Shown: positions 42,800-52,067, numbered from the stretch's first letter. The stretch: 64,000 nucleotides of DNA from Methanomassiliicoccaceae archaeon (GCA_034928305.1 JAYFOZ010000002.1:558001-622000); one strand, 5' to 3'. Numbers and translations: made by a program. Notes: a model not told the origin generated them from the sequence alone.

Positions 42800-43459
42800 T
42801 CACTCGACGCTCAGGACTTTTCCTTCCCTCGATACCGTGTATACTTTCAGAGGAATGTTCTTGCCGCTGATTTTGAGCGCTTCCCTCACCGCGCGGGTCA
42901 TGCTCCCGCAGCAGGGAACTTCCATCCTCACCAAGGTCACGGAACGGATATCGTTGCTTCTGAATATCTCGGAGAGCTTCTCGCTGTAGTCGGTTGAGTC
43001 CAGCTTGGGGCATCCGACGATCGTGATACGCCCTTTTATGAACTTCTCGTGGAAATTCTTCACTGCGAAAGCGGTGCAGTCGGCCGCTATCAGGAGGTCC
43101 CTTCCTTCGAACCAAGGAGCTTTCACCGGGACGAGCTTGATCTGTATCGGCCACTGGGATAATTCCCCCTCGGCCGTGGAGTTGCCGCCGATGGAGATCA
43201 CCGAGGGCACATCCGAACAGCTGCACGGGACGTTCTGGATACCGGGGTTCTCGACGAAGGCCGGAGCCTCCCTCACTTCGAACGATATCGCATCTTGGGG
43301 GCACGCCGGCAGACAGTTTCCAAGTCCGTCGCAGTAGTCCTCGCGTACCAACTTGGCTTTGCCGTCTACGAGCGCCAATGCCCCCTCTTGGCATGCATCG
43401 ATGCACAGTCCGCAGCCGTTGCACCTTTCTTCGTCGATCTTGATCATCTGTCTCTTCAT
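42800..43459 (-). CDS. 4Fe-4S ferredoxin-domain protein with C-terminal Cys domain
   Basis: A 219-residue protein. The N-terminus holds a ferredoxin-like pair of cysteine motifs: CNGCGLCIDAC (near 12) and a looser CDGLGNCLPAC (near 43). The C-terminal half has further cysteines in CSCS, AADCTAF, VGCPKLD and EVPCCGSM, probably ligands of another cluster. The ATG at 43459 fits a leaderless transcript from a TATA-like GTATGTATAC near 43480-43489; ATG 43447 is also possible. It probably delivers electrons in the aryl-acid region. Confidence 0.82.
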   Translation of the reverse strand: MKRQMIKIDEERCNGCGLCIDACQEGALALVDGKAKLVREDYCDGLGNCLPACPQDAISFEVREAPAFVENPGIQNVPCSCSDVPSVISIGGNSTAEGELSQWPIQIKLVPVKAPWFEGRDLLIAADCTAFAVKNFHEKFIKGRITIVGCPKLDSTDYSEKLSEIFRSNDIRSVTLVRMEVPCCGSMTRAVREALKISGKNIPLKVYTVSREGKVLSVE

Positions 43460-43523
43460 ACGGAGTAATCGACGGCACAGTATACATACCGCAAGTATTC
43501 GTTCGGAAACCATTCAGAGAAAG

Positions 43524-43606
43524 TGCGGGGGATGGGATTCGAACCCATGAACCGCTAAGGACAGGATCCTAAGTCCTGCGCCGTTGACCAGCTTGGCAAC
43601 CCCCGC
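43524..43606 (-). tRNA. tRNA-Leu (anticodon TAG)
   Basis: Read on the minus strand this is a class II tRNA of 83 nt. The acceptor is GCGGGGG/CCCCCGC, the anticodon arm CAGGA-CTTAGGA-TCCTG and the T arm ATGGG-TTCGAAT-CCCAT, with discriminator A. The anticodon TAG reads CTA leucine codons. CCA is not encoded. An AT-rich TATA-like TAAATAATAAAAA lies about 30 bp upstream. Confidence 0.95.
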
Positions 43607-43703
43607 TCAGCCGAAGTATGTAGGACTTGTTTTTATTATTTATGACTCAAGTAAGCTATTTTAATAAAACGGTAGCAATACACAGCAACACAAGAGGATG
43701 AAA

Positions 43704-45521
43704 ATGTCGGATATATTGGCAAAAGATGGAAAGCAGCTCCTTCTCGGGAACGAGGCCATCACCAGGGGCCTGTTCGAGGCGGGGGTAAAGTGCTCGTCGA
43801 CATACCCGGGCACGCCTTCCTCCGAGGTCGGGAACCTGTTGGAGACGGAGGCTGAAAGAGGAGGGATGTACTTCGAATTCTCCACGAACGAAAAGACGGC
43901 CATGGAGGTCGCGGCAGCGGCGGCATCTTCCGGAGTCCGTTCATTCGTATTCATGAAACATGTGGGACTGAACGTGGCCGCAGATCCCATGATGACGTTG
44001 GCTTATTCCGGCGTAAGGGCGGGCATGCTGATCATGACGGCCGACGACCCGTCATGCCACAGTTCTCAGAACGAGCAGGACAACAGGTACTACGCAACAC
44101 TGTCGTTGCTTCCGATGGTCGAGCCGTCAACGCCGGCCGAGGCCAAGGACATGATATCGGCGGCCTACGATATATCGGAGGCCGTTGAGCTTCCGGTCAT
44201 ATTCCGTACGACCACGAGGATGAACCACGCCCGCGGCCCCGTGGAGCTTGGACCTATCAGGGAAACGGTCGCAAAAGGACATTTCGTGAAGGACGACCCT
44301 AAGTTCGTGAACATACCTGCATATTCCAAGCCCAACAGAGTAAGGTTGCTCGAGAAGCAGAAAAAAGCTATGGAGCTTTCCGAAAGATCCCCCCTTAATT
44401 TCATAGAGGGAGAAGGTGACGTAGGGGTCATCACGTCCGGCGTCTCTTACACCTACGTCAAAGAGTTCGTATCCGGGGTCTCGGTGCTGAAGCTGGGATT
44501 CACCGCGCCCCTTCCCGAGAAAAAGATGGCGGACTTCGTCAGAGGAAAGAAGGCAGTAATCGTCGTTGAAGAACTGGAGCCCTATCTTGAGGACGCCGTC
44601 CTCCGAATCTCGGCCCAGAACGGCCTTGCAGTTCCCATTTACGGGAAAAGAAGCGGTAACTTCCCTCGGCAGTGGGAGTACTCGCCCGACGTTCTTTCGG
44701 GCATAGCGACCCTTGTCAAGGTTAAGGATTTCAGAAAACCTCTGCCGAAGGCCGACATATCTTTGCCGGGCAGGCCTCCGACCCTATGCGCAGGGTGTCC
44801 CCACCGCGGCACCTTCGCCGCGACCAAACGGGCAGTAGGCAACAGGGAGGTGGTTTATTGCTCGGACATCGGATGCTACACCCTGGGTTCCCAGGCTCCG
44901 TTCCACGCTGCCGATTTCATCATCTGCATGGGCGGAGGAGCAGGGGCCGCAGGAGGGTTCGCCCAGTCTACGGACCAGATGCCGATTGCGTTCATAGGGG
45001 ACTCTACGTTCTTCCATTCGGGAGTTCAACCCCTCATGTCCGCCCTTTTCAACGACCACAAGATCAAAATGATAATAATGGACAACCGTACGACGGCGAT
45101 GACCGGCCACCAGCCCAACCCAGGCACGGGGAGGGACTTCGGAGGCATCAAGACGGATCCGATAGACATCGAGAACCTGGTGAAGGGCATAGGCGTCAAA
45201 TTCGTGAAGACCGTGGACCCGTATGATGTGAAGGCCATGCAGAAGACGGTCAAGGAGGCCATTGAATTCGACGGGGTAGCGGTTGTAATCGCTAAATGCG
45301 CCTGTCCGCTCGAGCTCAAGAAGCAGAAGATGCTCGTAAGCAAGAGATGCGAGATCGACCAGAGCAAGTGCATCAGATGTTACACATGTCTGAAGACGAT
45401 AGCATGTCCGGCGCTTTTCAAGGGCAAAGACGGCTCCGTCAACGTAGACGATGTTCAATGTATCGGATGCGGAATGTGCGCCAACGTATGTCCAAAAAGC
45501 GCGTTGGAGGTGAAGCAATGA
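43704..45521 (+). CDS. iorA: Indolepyruvate:ferredoxin oxidoreductase alpha subunit
   Basis: A 605-residue thiamine-diphosphate enzyme that interconverts aryl-pyruvates and aryl-acetyl-CoA with ferredoxin. The N-terminal domain (AITRGLFEAGVKCSSTYPGTPS) is typical. The TPP-binding part is near 390-470 (DIGCYTLG and GGGAGAAGGFAQ). Two 4Fe-4S motifs lie at the C-terminus (CIRCYTCLKTIAC and CIGCGMCANVC). ATG 43704 has an AGAGG site 6-7 nt upstream; ATG 43698 is possible. It overlaps iorB by four bases (ATGA). Confidence 0.95.
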   Translation: MSDILAKDGKQLLLGNEAITRGLFEAGVKCSSTYPGTPSSEVGNLLETEAERGGMYFEFSTNEKTAMEVAAAAASSGVRSFVFMKHVGLNVAADPMMTLAYSGVRAGMLIMTADDPSCHSSQNEQDNRYYATLSLLPMVEPSTPAEAKDMISAAYDISEAVELPVIFRTTTRMNHARGPVELGPIRETVAKGHFVKDDPKFVNIPAYSKPNRVRLLEKQKKAMELSERSPLNFIEGEGDVGVITSGVSYTYVKEFVSGVSVLKLGFTAPLPEKKMADFVRGKKAVIVVEELEPYLEDAVLRISAQNGLAVPIYGKRSGNFPRQWEYSPDVLSGIATLVKVKDFRKPLPKADISLPGRPPTLCAGCPHRGTFAATKRAVGNREVVYCSDIGCYTLGSQAPFHAADFIICMGGGAGAAGGFAQSTDQMPIAFIGDSTFFHSGVQPLMSALFNDHKIKMIIMDNRTTAMTGHQPNPGTGRDFGGIKTDPIDIENLVKGIGVKFVKTVDPYDVKAMQKTVKEAIEFDGVAVVIAKCACPLELKKQKMLVSKRCEIDQSKCIRCYTCLKTIACPALFKGKDGSVNVDDVQCIGCGMCANVCPKSALEVKQ

Positions 45522-46120
45522 AATATACCGTACAGATCGTCGGCGTCGGAGGCCAGGGTGTTCTTTTGGCCTCTATGGTGCTCGGAAATGCGGCCATGAA
45601 GGAAGGATATGACGTGGCTATGAGCGAGATCCACGGCATGGCGCAGAGAGGCGGCAGCGTACTATCTACGGTCAGGTTCGGAAACGGCATTGCAAGTCCT
45701 CTTGAACCTATAGGGGGCGCGGACCTGTTGATGGGCTTCGAACCTGCAGAGACCTGCAGAAACTTGGTCCTGTGCAACAAGGATACGGCCATACTGATGA
45801 ATATGGAGCCTATCTTTCCGTCGTCTGTCGCGGCGGGTTTTGATATCTATCCGGACGTAGAGGAAATTGTAGAGGCCGTGAGGAAGATAACGCCGAGGCT
45901 GATAACCATCAATGCCACGGACCTCGCAGTGAAGGCGGGAAAGGCCGTGGCCGCCAACGCGGTGATGATAGGCGCCGTAGCCGCGGCCGACGGATTCCCC
46001 ATCGGGAGAGATATCTTGCTTGACGCCCTTCTGGAGACCGTTCCCGAAAGGTTCGCAGACATCAACAGGAAAGCCTTCGACCTCGGGTACGAATACTATA
46101 ATTCGAAAGGGAAAGCTTGA
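45518..46120 (+). CDS. iorB: Indolepyruvate:ferredoxin oxidoreductase beta subunit
   Basis: A 200-residue gamma-type subunit of the 2-oxoacid:ferredoxin oxidoreductase family, the partner of IorA. The start VQIVGVGGQGVLLASMVLG and the segment EIHGMAQRGGSV are typical. ATG 45518 overlaps the iorA stop and has a GGAGGTG site 5 nt upstream. With the two ligases upstream it could turn free aryl acids into amino-acid precursors. A strong terminator follows. Confidence 0.94.
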   Translation: MKYTVQIVGVGGQGVLLASMVLGNAAMKEGYDVAMSEIHGMAQRGGSVLSTVRFGNGIASPLEPIGGADLLMGFEPAETCRNLVLCNKDTAILMNMEPIFPSSVAAGFDIYPDVEEIVEAVRKITPRLITINATDLAVKAGKAVAANAVMIGAVAAADGFPIGRDILLDALLETVPERFADINRKAFDLGYEYYNSKGKA

Positions 46121-46147
46121 GCGGACCGCTCAAAAACCAATTAAAAT

Positions 46148-46186
46148 CAGGAACCGGGCCCGGGGGAGGACTCCGGGCCGTTCCTG
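46148..46186. terminator. Bidirectional terminator between iorB and the FtsZ-like gene
   Basis: CAGGAAC (46148-46154) pairs with GTTCCTG (46180-46186). Inside, GGCCCGG (46157-46163) pairs with CCGGGCC (46173-46179). The hairpin is flanked by TTTTATTT on the right and AAAATTAA-like sequence on the left, so both strands see a T tract. Confidence 0.8.
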
Positions 46187-46196
46187 CTACTTTTAT

Positions 46197-46904
46197 TTAA
46201 ACCGTCATTCCGGCGGAAGCGGTACCGCTCGGTCCGTCGCCTACCTTGGTCTCGGACAGGCCGACCTTATTGCTCTCCTCGGCTAAAGCCTCGGCGATAT
46301 GGTCCGCCTTTTTCATAACATACTCTTCGATGCCCTCGTTTACCGCATCGAAAGCCTGCTGTATCGTCATATCGGGGAACAATTCGACTATCCTGTCGTT
46401 CTCGACAGCAACCGTGCTGGGGCAGACGGACCTCAGGGCCCTCAGGCCCTCTCCGGCCACAAGGCCTCTTCCTTCCATGGACAAAGGCCTGATGGCTATG
46501 GCCATTGTGATCATGTTCAGCCCCTGTGCTATTTCCGCAACTACGGCTGCAGCACCTGAACCGGTGCCGCCGCCCATTCCCGCGATGATTATTGCAATAT
46601 CATGCCCCTTAAGAGCATCCCTGATTTCTTCGGCATGAATCCTGGCGCACTTCTTTCCCAGAATTGCGTCGCCTCGGGTGCCTATTCCCTTGGTCACATC
46701 TTTGCAGATAAAGATCCTCACGTCGGCATGGGCGTCCTCAAGCGCCGCCCTGTCCGTGTTCACAGCGATAACGTCTACCGGCCTAAGATCATCGTAGAAT
46801 CTTCCTGCCGCATTGCATCCGGCGCCACCGACACCGATTACCGCGATGCGGGGCTCCACGTATACCTCGCCATCGCCCGTCCCGATCGTAACCATTTCGT
46901 GCAT
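46197..46904 (-). CDS. Short FtsZ-family GTPase lacking the C-terminal domain
   Basis: A 235-residue tubulin/FtsZ-family protein. The GTP-binding core is intact: GVGGAGCNAAG near 24-34, then the tubulin signature GGGTGSGAA (111-119). The sequence ends with a short tail after the core helix (QQAFDAVNEGIEEYV near 180-195). It lacks the T7 loop (NxDxxD) and the C-terminal domain that make up the last third of normal FtsZ (320-400 residues). A terminator follows at once, so this is not a recent frameshift. Start M1 or M4 (46895) are both possible. It lies downstream of an RHH gene in an operon. Confidence 0.85.
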   Translation of the reverse strand: MHEMVTIGTGDGEVYVEPRIAVIGVGGAGCNAAGRFYDDLRPVDVIAVNTDRAALEDAHADVRIFICKDVTKGIGTRGDAILGKKCARIHAEEIRDALKGHDIAIIIAGMGGGTGSGAAAVVAEIAQGLNMITMAIAIRPLSMEGRGLVAGEGLRALRSVCPSTVAVENDRIVELFPDMTIQQAFDAVNEGIEEYVMKKADHIAEALAEESNKVGLSETKVGDGPSGTASAGMTV

Positions 46905-46993
46905 CCCCCATCTTTAAACCGTTTGACCAAGCACACCCGGCGGACTCGTCCCATCCCTCCGCCGGGGCGCTCGATATCCCATCCCTTTTCTCT

Positions 46994-47356
46994 TCACTTC
47001 AATTTCGAGGTATATTGCGCGGTCTTGAAAGCGTTCACCGCGGATTCCTTTTCGGTTTCCTCGGTGATCAGCTTCTTCAGAACACACGTTCTGACATACT
47101 CTTCCTCGCTAAGGCATATTCCTTGTTTCTTAAGCAAGGATAAGGCTATCAGCTGTACCTCGGGAAAGCGGACGAAGATCCCGCTTTCCTCCGCACGCCC
47201 GTCGATGTCGGTTGCGTCTCCGACGACGAACGCACGGACCGCAGCGCGTATGAAATTGGACCTCGTTCCGACCTCGGGGTGCTCAGCCACATAGTCATCC
47301 ATCAATTGGATCTCCTCGGGTCCCATCCTGAGCGTGACCTTTGTGTCGTCAGTCAT
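46994..47356 (-). CDS. Ribbon-helix-helix transcription regulator (CdrS-like context)
   Basis: A 120-residue protein. The first 45 residues form an RHH DNA-binding domain (TKVTLRMGPEEIQLMDDYV, then SNFIRAAVRAFV). The rest is a charged domain of unknown type. ATG 47356 has a GAGGTG site 6 nt upstream; the longer frame upstream is promoter sequence. Together with the FtsZ-like gene 89 bp downstream, this recalls the CdrS regulator of cell division, an RHH protein linked to ftsZ in other archaea. A palindrome and TATA box lie upstream, fitting self-regulation. Confidence 0.75.
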   Translation of the reverse strand: MTDDTKVTLRMGPEEIQLMDDYVAEHPEVGTRSNFIRAAVRAFVVGDATDIDGRAEESGIFVRFPEVQLIALSLLKKQGICLSEEEYVRTCVLKKLITEETEKESAVNAFKTAQYTSKLK

Positions 47357-47436
47357 CCATTCCACCTCACTGCAGAGCCTGTAGAGTCCCATCCCTTCTA
47401 GCTCTACGATAACATGTATGACAGGATATTTAAAAC

Positions 47437-47465
47437 TGTCGGACATTGTCTTACTTTGTCCGACA
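47437..47465. promoter_or_regulatory. Long-armed palindromic operator upstream of the RHH-ftsZ-like operon
   Basis: TGTCGGACA (47437-47445) and TGTCCGACA (47457-47465) form perfect 9-bp inverted arms separated by 11 bp, with arm centres 20 bp apart (two helical turns). It lies directly upstream of the TATA-like TTTTAAATATCC (minus strand, near 47427-47436) of the RHH gene. It is a likely binding site for the RHH protein. Confidence 0.6.
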
Positions 47466-47579
47466 AGAACACAATACGCCGAAGACAGGGCCTTTAAGAT
47501 CCCCACCAGGCTATGGCTCGATCGACAGAATACTATTTAATCAGTGTGCACTTCATATCGCCAGTATCGGGTAGTAATT

Positions 47580-50450
47580 ATGGCGCGCGACTATACTGAT
47601 GTGGAAACAAAATGGCAGGCTAAGTGGTCGGCCGCCGGAATCAACGTGGCCTCTCGCGACGAAAGGCCCAAATTCATGATAATATTCGCGTATCCCGGGG
47701 TGACCGGATACTTACATGTAGGGCATCTCCGCGGCTACACGTATGCCGATGCCATAGGCAGATACAAGAGAATCCTCGGCTACAACGTAATGTTCCCTGT
47801 AGGAACGCACGCCACAGGCAACGGCGCCATCAGCCTTGCGAAAAGGATAAAACGTAAAGATCAGGACATCATCAAATACATGAAGGACAACGGTTGCACA
47901 GACGGGCAGCTCAAGGAACTCAACGACCCGATGTCCGTCGTGGATTTCTTCAATAATGTATATGTGAACGACTACTGGAAAAGGTTTGGTTTCCTGGCCG
48001 ATTGGCGCAGATTCACATGCACCCTGTATCCCGATTACGGAATGTTCATCAAATGGCAGTTCAGAAAGCTCATGGAAGCGGGACTGCTGATCCAGAAACC
48101 ATATTACGCTCCATTTTGTCCGAATTGCGGCCCCGTAGCCATCGATGCATCGGAAACGGACATCTCCAAGGGCGGCAACGCAGAGACTCAGGAATACACT
48201 CTCCTGAAGTTCGACTTCGGAGAGATGAAACTTGTCGCGGCCACACTAAGGCCCGAGACGGTCTACGGTCAGGTCTGCTTCTGGATCAACCCTGACACGG
48301 AATACGTCAAAATCACGCACAACGGCGAGACATGGGTCGTATCCAAAACCGCTGCAGACAAGCTCGCCATGCAATTCGACGATATCCAGGTAATCGGTAC
48401 GATAAGAGGTCGCGACATGATAGGATGGACCTGTAAGGCGCCTGTTGTCGGACGCATTATTTTCATTCTTCCGGCCGCATTCTGTGACCCGGAAGTGGGC
48501 ACGGGGATGGTCACGTCCGTACCTTCCGACTCGCCCGATGACTGGATCAACCTGAAACATATCAAGGATCACCCGAATGATTACGCGAAATACGGTCTCG
48601 ACGAGAAGATCGTCTCCTCGATCAATCCGATATCCATAATAAAAATCGAAGGATACGGGGACATGCCGGCAAAAGACGTCATTGAATCCATGGGCATCAC
48701 GGGCCCTGACGATCCGAGGCTCGAAGAAGCCAAGAAGCAGGTCTACAAGGACGGCTTCCATGCAGGCCGTATGAGGGAGACCTGCGGCCCCTATGCCGGA
48801 ATGCGGGTCGACGAGGCCAAAGACAAGATCAAGCAGGCGATGATCGACTCCGGCGATGCCGAAATATTCTATGACCTCTCGGAAGAGGTCGTATGCAGGT
48901 GCGGCGAGACCGTACACGTCAAAAGGGTAGACGACCAGTGGTTCATCGACTATGGCAATCAGGAGCTTACAAGGAAGACGTCCGAGCATTGCAGGGACAT
49001 GGACATCTATCCTCCGGAATACTACGCCAACGTCCACGGCGTACTGGACTGGTTCAGGGAGCGCGCTTGTGTAAGACAGGGAAACTGGCTCGGTACGAGG
49101 TTCCCGTTCGACGATAAGTGGATCATCGAAGCCATCTCCGATTCTACATTATATCCCGCATACTACATCATCTCAGTCTATGCCAACAATGGCAACATCA
49201 AACCGGAGAACATGACGGAGAAGTTCTTCGATCATGTTATGCTCGGCAGGGGTGACGCAAAGGAGGTCGCCGCCGAGACGGGGATCAGTGTTTCTCTGCT
49301 CGGCAACATCCGCGAGGATGTGAAATACTGGTATCCTCTGGACGTCAACCTCGGAGGAAAGGAACATATGACGGTCCATTTCCCCGTCTTCCTGTTCAAT
49401 CATATGGCGATACTGCCTGAGGACATGCAGCCCAAAGGAATAATCGTCAACTGGTACATTACAGGTAAGAAGTCCAAGATATCGAAATCCAAGGGGGGCG
49501 CCCAGCCCATTCCTGGAGCGGTGGAGGCCTTCGGCGTGGATGCCATGCGCCTCTATTATTCGCACGTCGCATCGATGTTCGTCGATGTGGAGTGGAACGA
49601 AGAGATGGTGGCATCCTATAAACAGAGGCTCGACCGTATATTTTCCTTCACGGAAGACCTGATACAGATGTCCGGCAATACGTCGGACATCGACAGATGG
49701 CTGCACTCGAGGTTCCATGCCCATGTGGCCGGCATACGTGGCTCTATGGAAAGGTACGACCTCAGGCAGTTGGCCACCGCCGCATATTATGAAATGTTCA
49801 ACGACCTTAAGTGGTACGTCAGACGCGGCGGTTCGGACAAGACCGTCATAAACGATGCGCTGAGAATATGGATCCAGAGCATGATGCCGATAACTCCGCA
49901 CATGGCAGAGGAGCTTTGGGAAATGTCCGGATTCGAAGGTTTCGTTTCCGATTCGCTATATCCGGAATCCGGCGGGACCGACCCTTCGGCCGAGTACGGC
50001 GAGGACCTGATACGTTCCACCATATCGGACGTGGCACAGATAAGGAAGGTAGCATCCATAGAAGCCACCAAGATCTACATCTACACCGCAGCGTCCTGGA
50101 AGAGAAAGATCTACTCTATAGCCGCCGATATTTTAGAATCGGGCAACGGACTCACCATTCCGGGCCTGACGAAAGAATCCATGGCGGACCCGGAGATAAG
50201 GAACAACGGAAAGGCGGCATCGGAGCTCGCCAAGAAGGTCGCCACGGAGATGGTAAGGGAATCTCCCGCAAAACTGCATCTTTATTCCGACTCGGACGAA
50301 CATGCGGTCCTCTCGGAAGCATCCAGGTTCATGAGCGAGGAGATAGGGATACCGGTCATTGTGCTGAGCGCGGATGACGGCACGAAATACGACCCCAGGG
50401 GAAAATCATCCGTGGCGGTGCCCGGAAGGCCCGCCATATATCTGGAATGA
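47580..50450 (+). CDS. leuS: Leucine--tRNA ligase
   Basis: A 956-residue archaeal/eukaryotic-type LeuRS. The HIGH motif appears as HVGH (GYLHVGHLRGY, near 46) and KMSKS as KISKSKG (near 634). The CP1 editing region lies near 170-500. The anticodon-binding domain and C-terminal tail follow. ATG 47580 (MARDYTDVE) fits homologues; an ATG 12 codons upstream would add a tail. A TATA-like CTATTTAATC lies about 45 bp upstream. It converges on the UbiX-like gene with no gap. Confidence 0.95.
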   Translation: MARDYTDVETKWQAKWSAAGINVASRDERPKFMIIFAYPGVTGYLHVGHLRGYTYADAIGRYKRILGYNVMFPVGTHATGNGAISLAKRIKRKDQDIIKYMKDNGCTDGQLKELNDPMSVVDFFNNVYVNDYWKRFGFLADWRRFTCTLYPDYGMFIKWQFRKLMEAGLLIQKPYYAPFCPNCGPVAIDASETDISKGGNAETQEYTLLKFDFGEMKLVAATLRPETVYGQVCFWINPDTEYVKITHNGETWVVSKTAADKLAMQFDDIQVIGTIRGRDMIGWTCKAPVVGRIIFILPAAFCDPEVGTGMVTSVPSDSPDDWINLKHIKDHPNDYAKYGLDEKIVSSINPISIIKIEGYGDMPAKDVIESMGITGPDDPRLEEAKKQVYKDGFHAGRMRETCGPYAGMRVDEAKDKIKQAMIDSGDAEIFYDLSEEVVCRCGETVHVKRVDDQWFIDYGNQELTRKTSEHCRDMDIYPPEYYANVHGVLDWFRERACVRQGNWLGTRFPFDDKWIIEAISDSTLYPAYYIISVYANNGNIKPENMTEKFFDHVMLGRGDAKEVAAETGISVSLLGNIREDVKYWYPLDVNLGGKEHMTVHFPVFLFNHMAILPEDMQPKGIIVNWYITGKKSKISKSKGGAQPIPGAVEAFGVDAMRLYYSHVASMFVDVEWNEEMVASYKQRLDRIFSFTEDLIQMSGNTSDIDRWLHSRFHAHVAGIRGSMERYDLRQLATAAYYEMFNDLKWYVRRGGSDKTVINDALRIWIQSMMPITPHMAEELWEMSGFEGFVSDSLYPESGGTDPSAEYGEDLIRSTISDVAQIRKVASIEATKIYIYTAASWKRKIYSIAADILESGNGLTIPGLTKESMADPEIRNNGKAASELAKKVATEMVRESPAKLHLYSDSDEHAVLSEASRFMSEEIGIPVIVLSADDGTKYDPRGKSSVAVPGRPAIYLE

Positions 50451-50993
50451 TCATTTCCATCTGGCGAACATTTCGTTGTCGATTCCGGCCGAATCCATGG
50501 CCTTTCCCACAACGAAATCGACGATTTCATCCACAGTTTTGGGGTTGGAGTAAAATCCCGGGTTAGCGTCCAGTATGACAGCTCCGCAACGGGCGAGTTT
50601 CAGCTCGTTCTCTAGCATTATCTGGCTCTTCGGAGTTTCCCTGATCAGCAGAACAAGCCTGCCGTTTTCCTTTATGCGGACGCTGGCAGCCCTGGATATC
50701 AATGTGTCCGCTATGCCGTTCGCGAACTTCCCGACAGAAGATTCGCTGCAGGGAGCGACGAAAAGGCAATCGTATCTGTAGCTTCCAGAAGAAGGCGGAG
50801 CAAAAAGATCGTCGTCTTCGTAGACCTCGTTCGCCAGGCCGTAAACTTCGTCGATGGACATCCCGGCCTCCGAGGGGATTATCTTCTTTGCGGTCTTTGA
50901 AACTATCAGCATCGTCTCGCCGGGAAGATTCTGAAGCAAACGGATGCCATAAATGCTACCGGATGCGCCAGTGATCGCGACTGCGAATTTCAT
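50451..50993 (-). CDS. ubiX: Flavin prenyltransferase, UbiX-like
   Basis: A 180-residue flavoprotein of the UbiX/Pad family, which prenylates FMN to make the cofactor of UbiD-type decarboxylases. The start AVAITGASGSIYGIRLL is typical. Conserved segments are FVAPCSESSVGKFANGIADTLISRAA (split near 78-103) and VLLIRETPKSQIMLEN (near 113). Residue order and length fit UbiX. No ubiD gene is in the window. It converges on leuS. Confidence 0.9.
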   Translation of the reverse strand: MKFAVAITGASGSIYGIRLLQNLPGETMLIVSKTAKKIIPSEAGMSIDEVYGLANEVYEDDDLFAPPSSGSYRYDCLFVAPCSESSVGKFANGIADTLISRAASVRIKENGRLVLLIRETPKSQIMLENELKLARCGAVILDANPGFYSNPKTVDEIVDFVVGKAMDSAGIDNEMFARWK

Positions 50994-51030
50994 GCCTGCC
51001 GATGTACGCGGAAGATATAATACCTGACGG

Positions 51031-52038
51031 TCAGTCCATTGCCGAATTTATTGCGAGTTCGGACAGGTCCATCGAGTACTCGGCCATACGCCTAAGGCTC
51101 CCGGCGATCATACTGGAGGACGTGCCTCCGTTCTGGTCCAGATTGGCGGCCATCCTCGAAAGCAGTTCGGTGCGCTTGACAAGGCGGGTGCTCTCCTCGA
51201 TGCACTTGTTGGCCATAATCACGTCTTTGTTCAGCCAATTGATGACAGATGTGGATATCTGCTCGCACACTTCCCTTCCGATCGAAACGATTTCTTTGAC
51301 TATTTCAGCGGTGCCGGGTTCCGCAAGTAGGATATCCAGATTCTTGGCGACCAAAAGAGTGTGGTCGCCTATGCGTTCAAGTGCCCTGCTGGCCGTATTG
51401 CTTCTGGTGATCTCGCAAAGGTTCGAGCTTATCTTGCGTGCAAGGGAGAACTCCTTCTGATAGATGTTGACCTGGCGCGAGATGAGCCAATCGATACGGT
51501 CTATCTCTCTGTCCTTGTCTACCAGGCCCTCATATATGTTCTTCCTCTTGGCCTCGGCATCGTCAAGAACGTCCGTCAGAAGGTTTTTTATAAGCACCCG
51601 GAGGCGCTCTATCGATTTGGCGGGACGCATCTCTGTCTGGTCCATAAGGTCCTTTATCAGAATCCTGTTGTCGCTCTCGTCCATGATCTCGAGGCCTATG
51701 GCGGTCTGCGTGAACGAGGAAGCGACTCCGGCAACAAGACTGGATATCTGCCCGGACGACTTCAGTTCGATCGCACTGTGACCGGCTATATATGAGCCCA
51801 CCAATAATCTATAGAGATAATCTCTGTCGTTTATAGTGTCTACATCGATTGTCTTGATCGTCCGTTCAGCTGTCTTACGTGTACCTTGGGGATAGATGAC
51901 TATGCTGCCGTCCGGTTGACCCTGAAGGCTGACGGAGTCGTTTTTCTTAAGTCCTACGGAATCGGCCCAATCCTTGGGCAGCGTAACCATGAAAGATGAT
52001 CCGCCAGTGATCTGAATGCGTCTTATATCCACGAGCAT
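51031..52038 (-). CDS. AbrB-PhoU phosphate regulator
   Basis: A 335-residue archaeal-type PhoU protein. Residues 1-45 are a SpoVT/AbrB-like swapped-hairpin domain (RRIQITGGSSFMVTLPKDWADSVG) that may bind DNA. Two PhoU helical bundles follow (about 95-210 and 215-335) with typical acidic and Arg-rich segments (RALERIGDHTLLVAKNL near 250). ATG 52038 is chosen because a TATA-like GATATAGATAAG lies about 31 bp upstream, giving a leaderless transcript. It is divergent from the pst operon and probably controls it. Confidence 0.88.
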   Translation of the reverse strand: MLVDIRRIQITGGSSFMVTLPKDWADSVGLKKNDSVSLQGQPDGSIVIYPQGTRKTAERTIKTIDVDTINDRDYLYRLLVGSYIAGHSAIELKSSGQISSLVAGVASSFTQTAIGLEIMDESDNRILIKDLMDQTEMRPAKSIERLRVLIKNLLTDVLDDAEAKRKNIYEGLVDKDREIDRIDWLISRQVNIYQKEFSLARKISSNLCEITRSNTASRALERIGDHTLLVAKNLDILLAEPGTAEIVKEIVSIGREVCEQISTSVINWLNKDVIMANKCIEESTRLVKRTELLSRMAANLDQNGGTSSSMIAGSLRRMAEYSMDLSELAINSAMD

Positions 52039-52067
52039 ACTAAAGATACATCTAGATTTAAGCTTAT

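Noticed and set aside
46197-46904. FtsZ gene broken by a recent frameshift
   Set aside because: No C-terminal FtsZ sequence is found in any frame before the terminator at 46148-46186, so the short form looks genuine.
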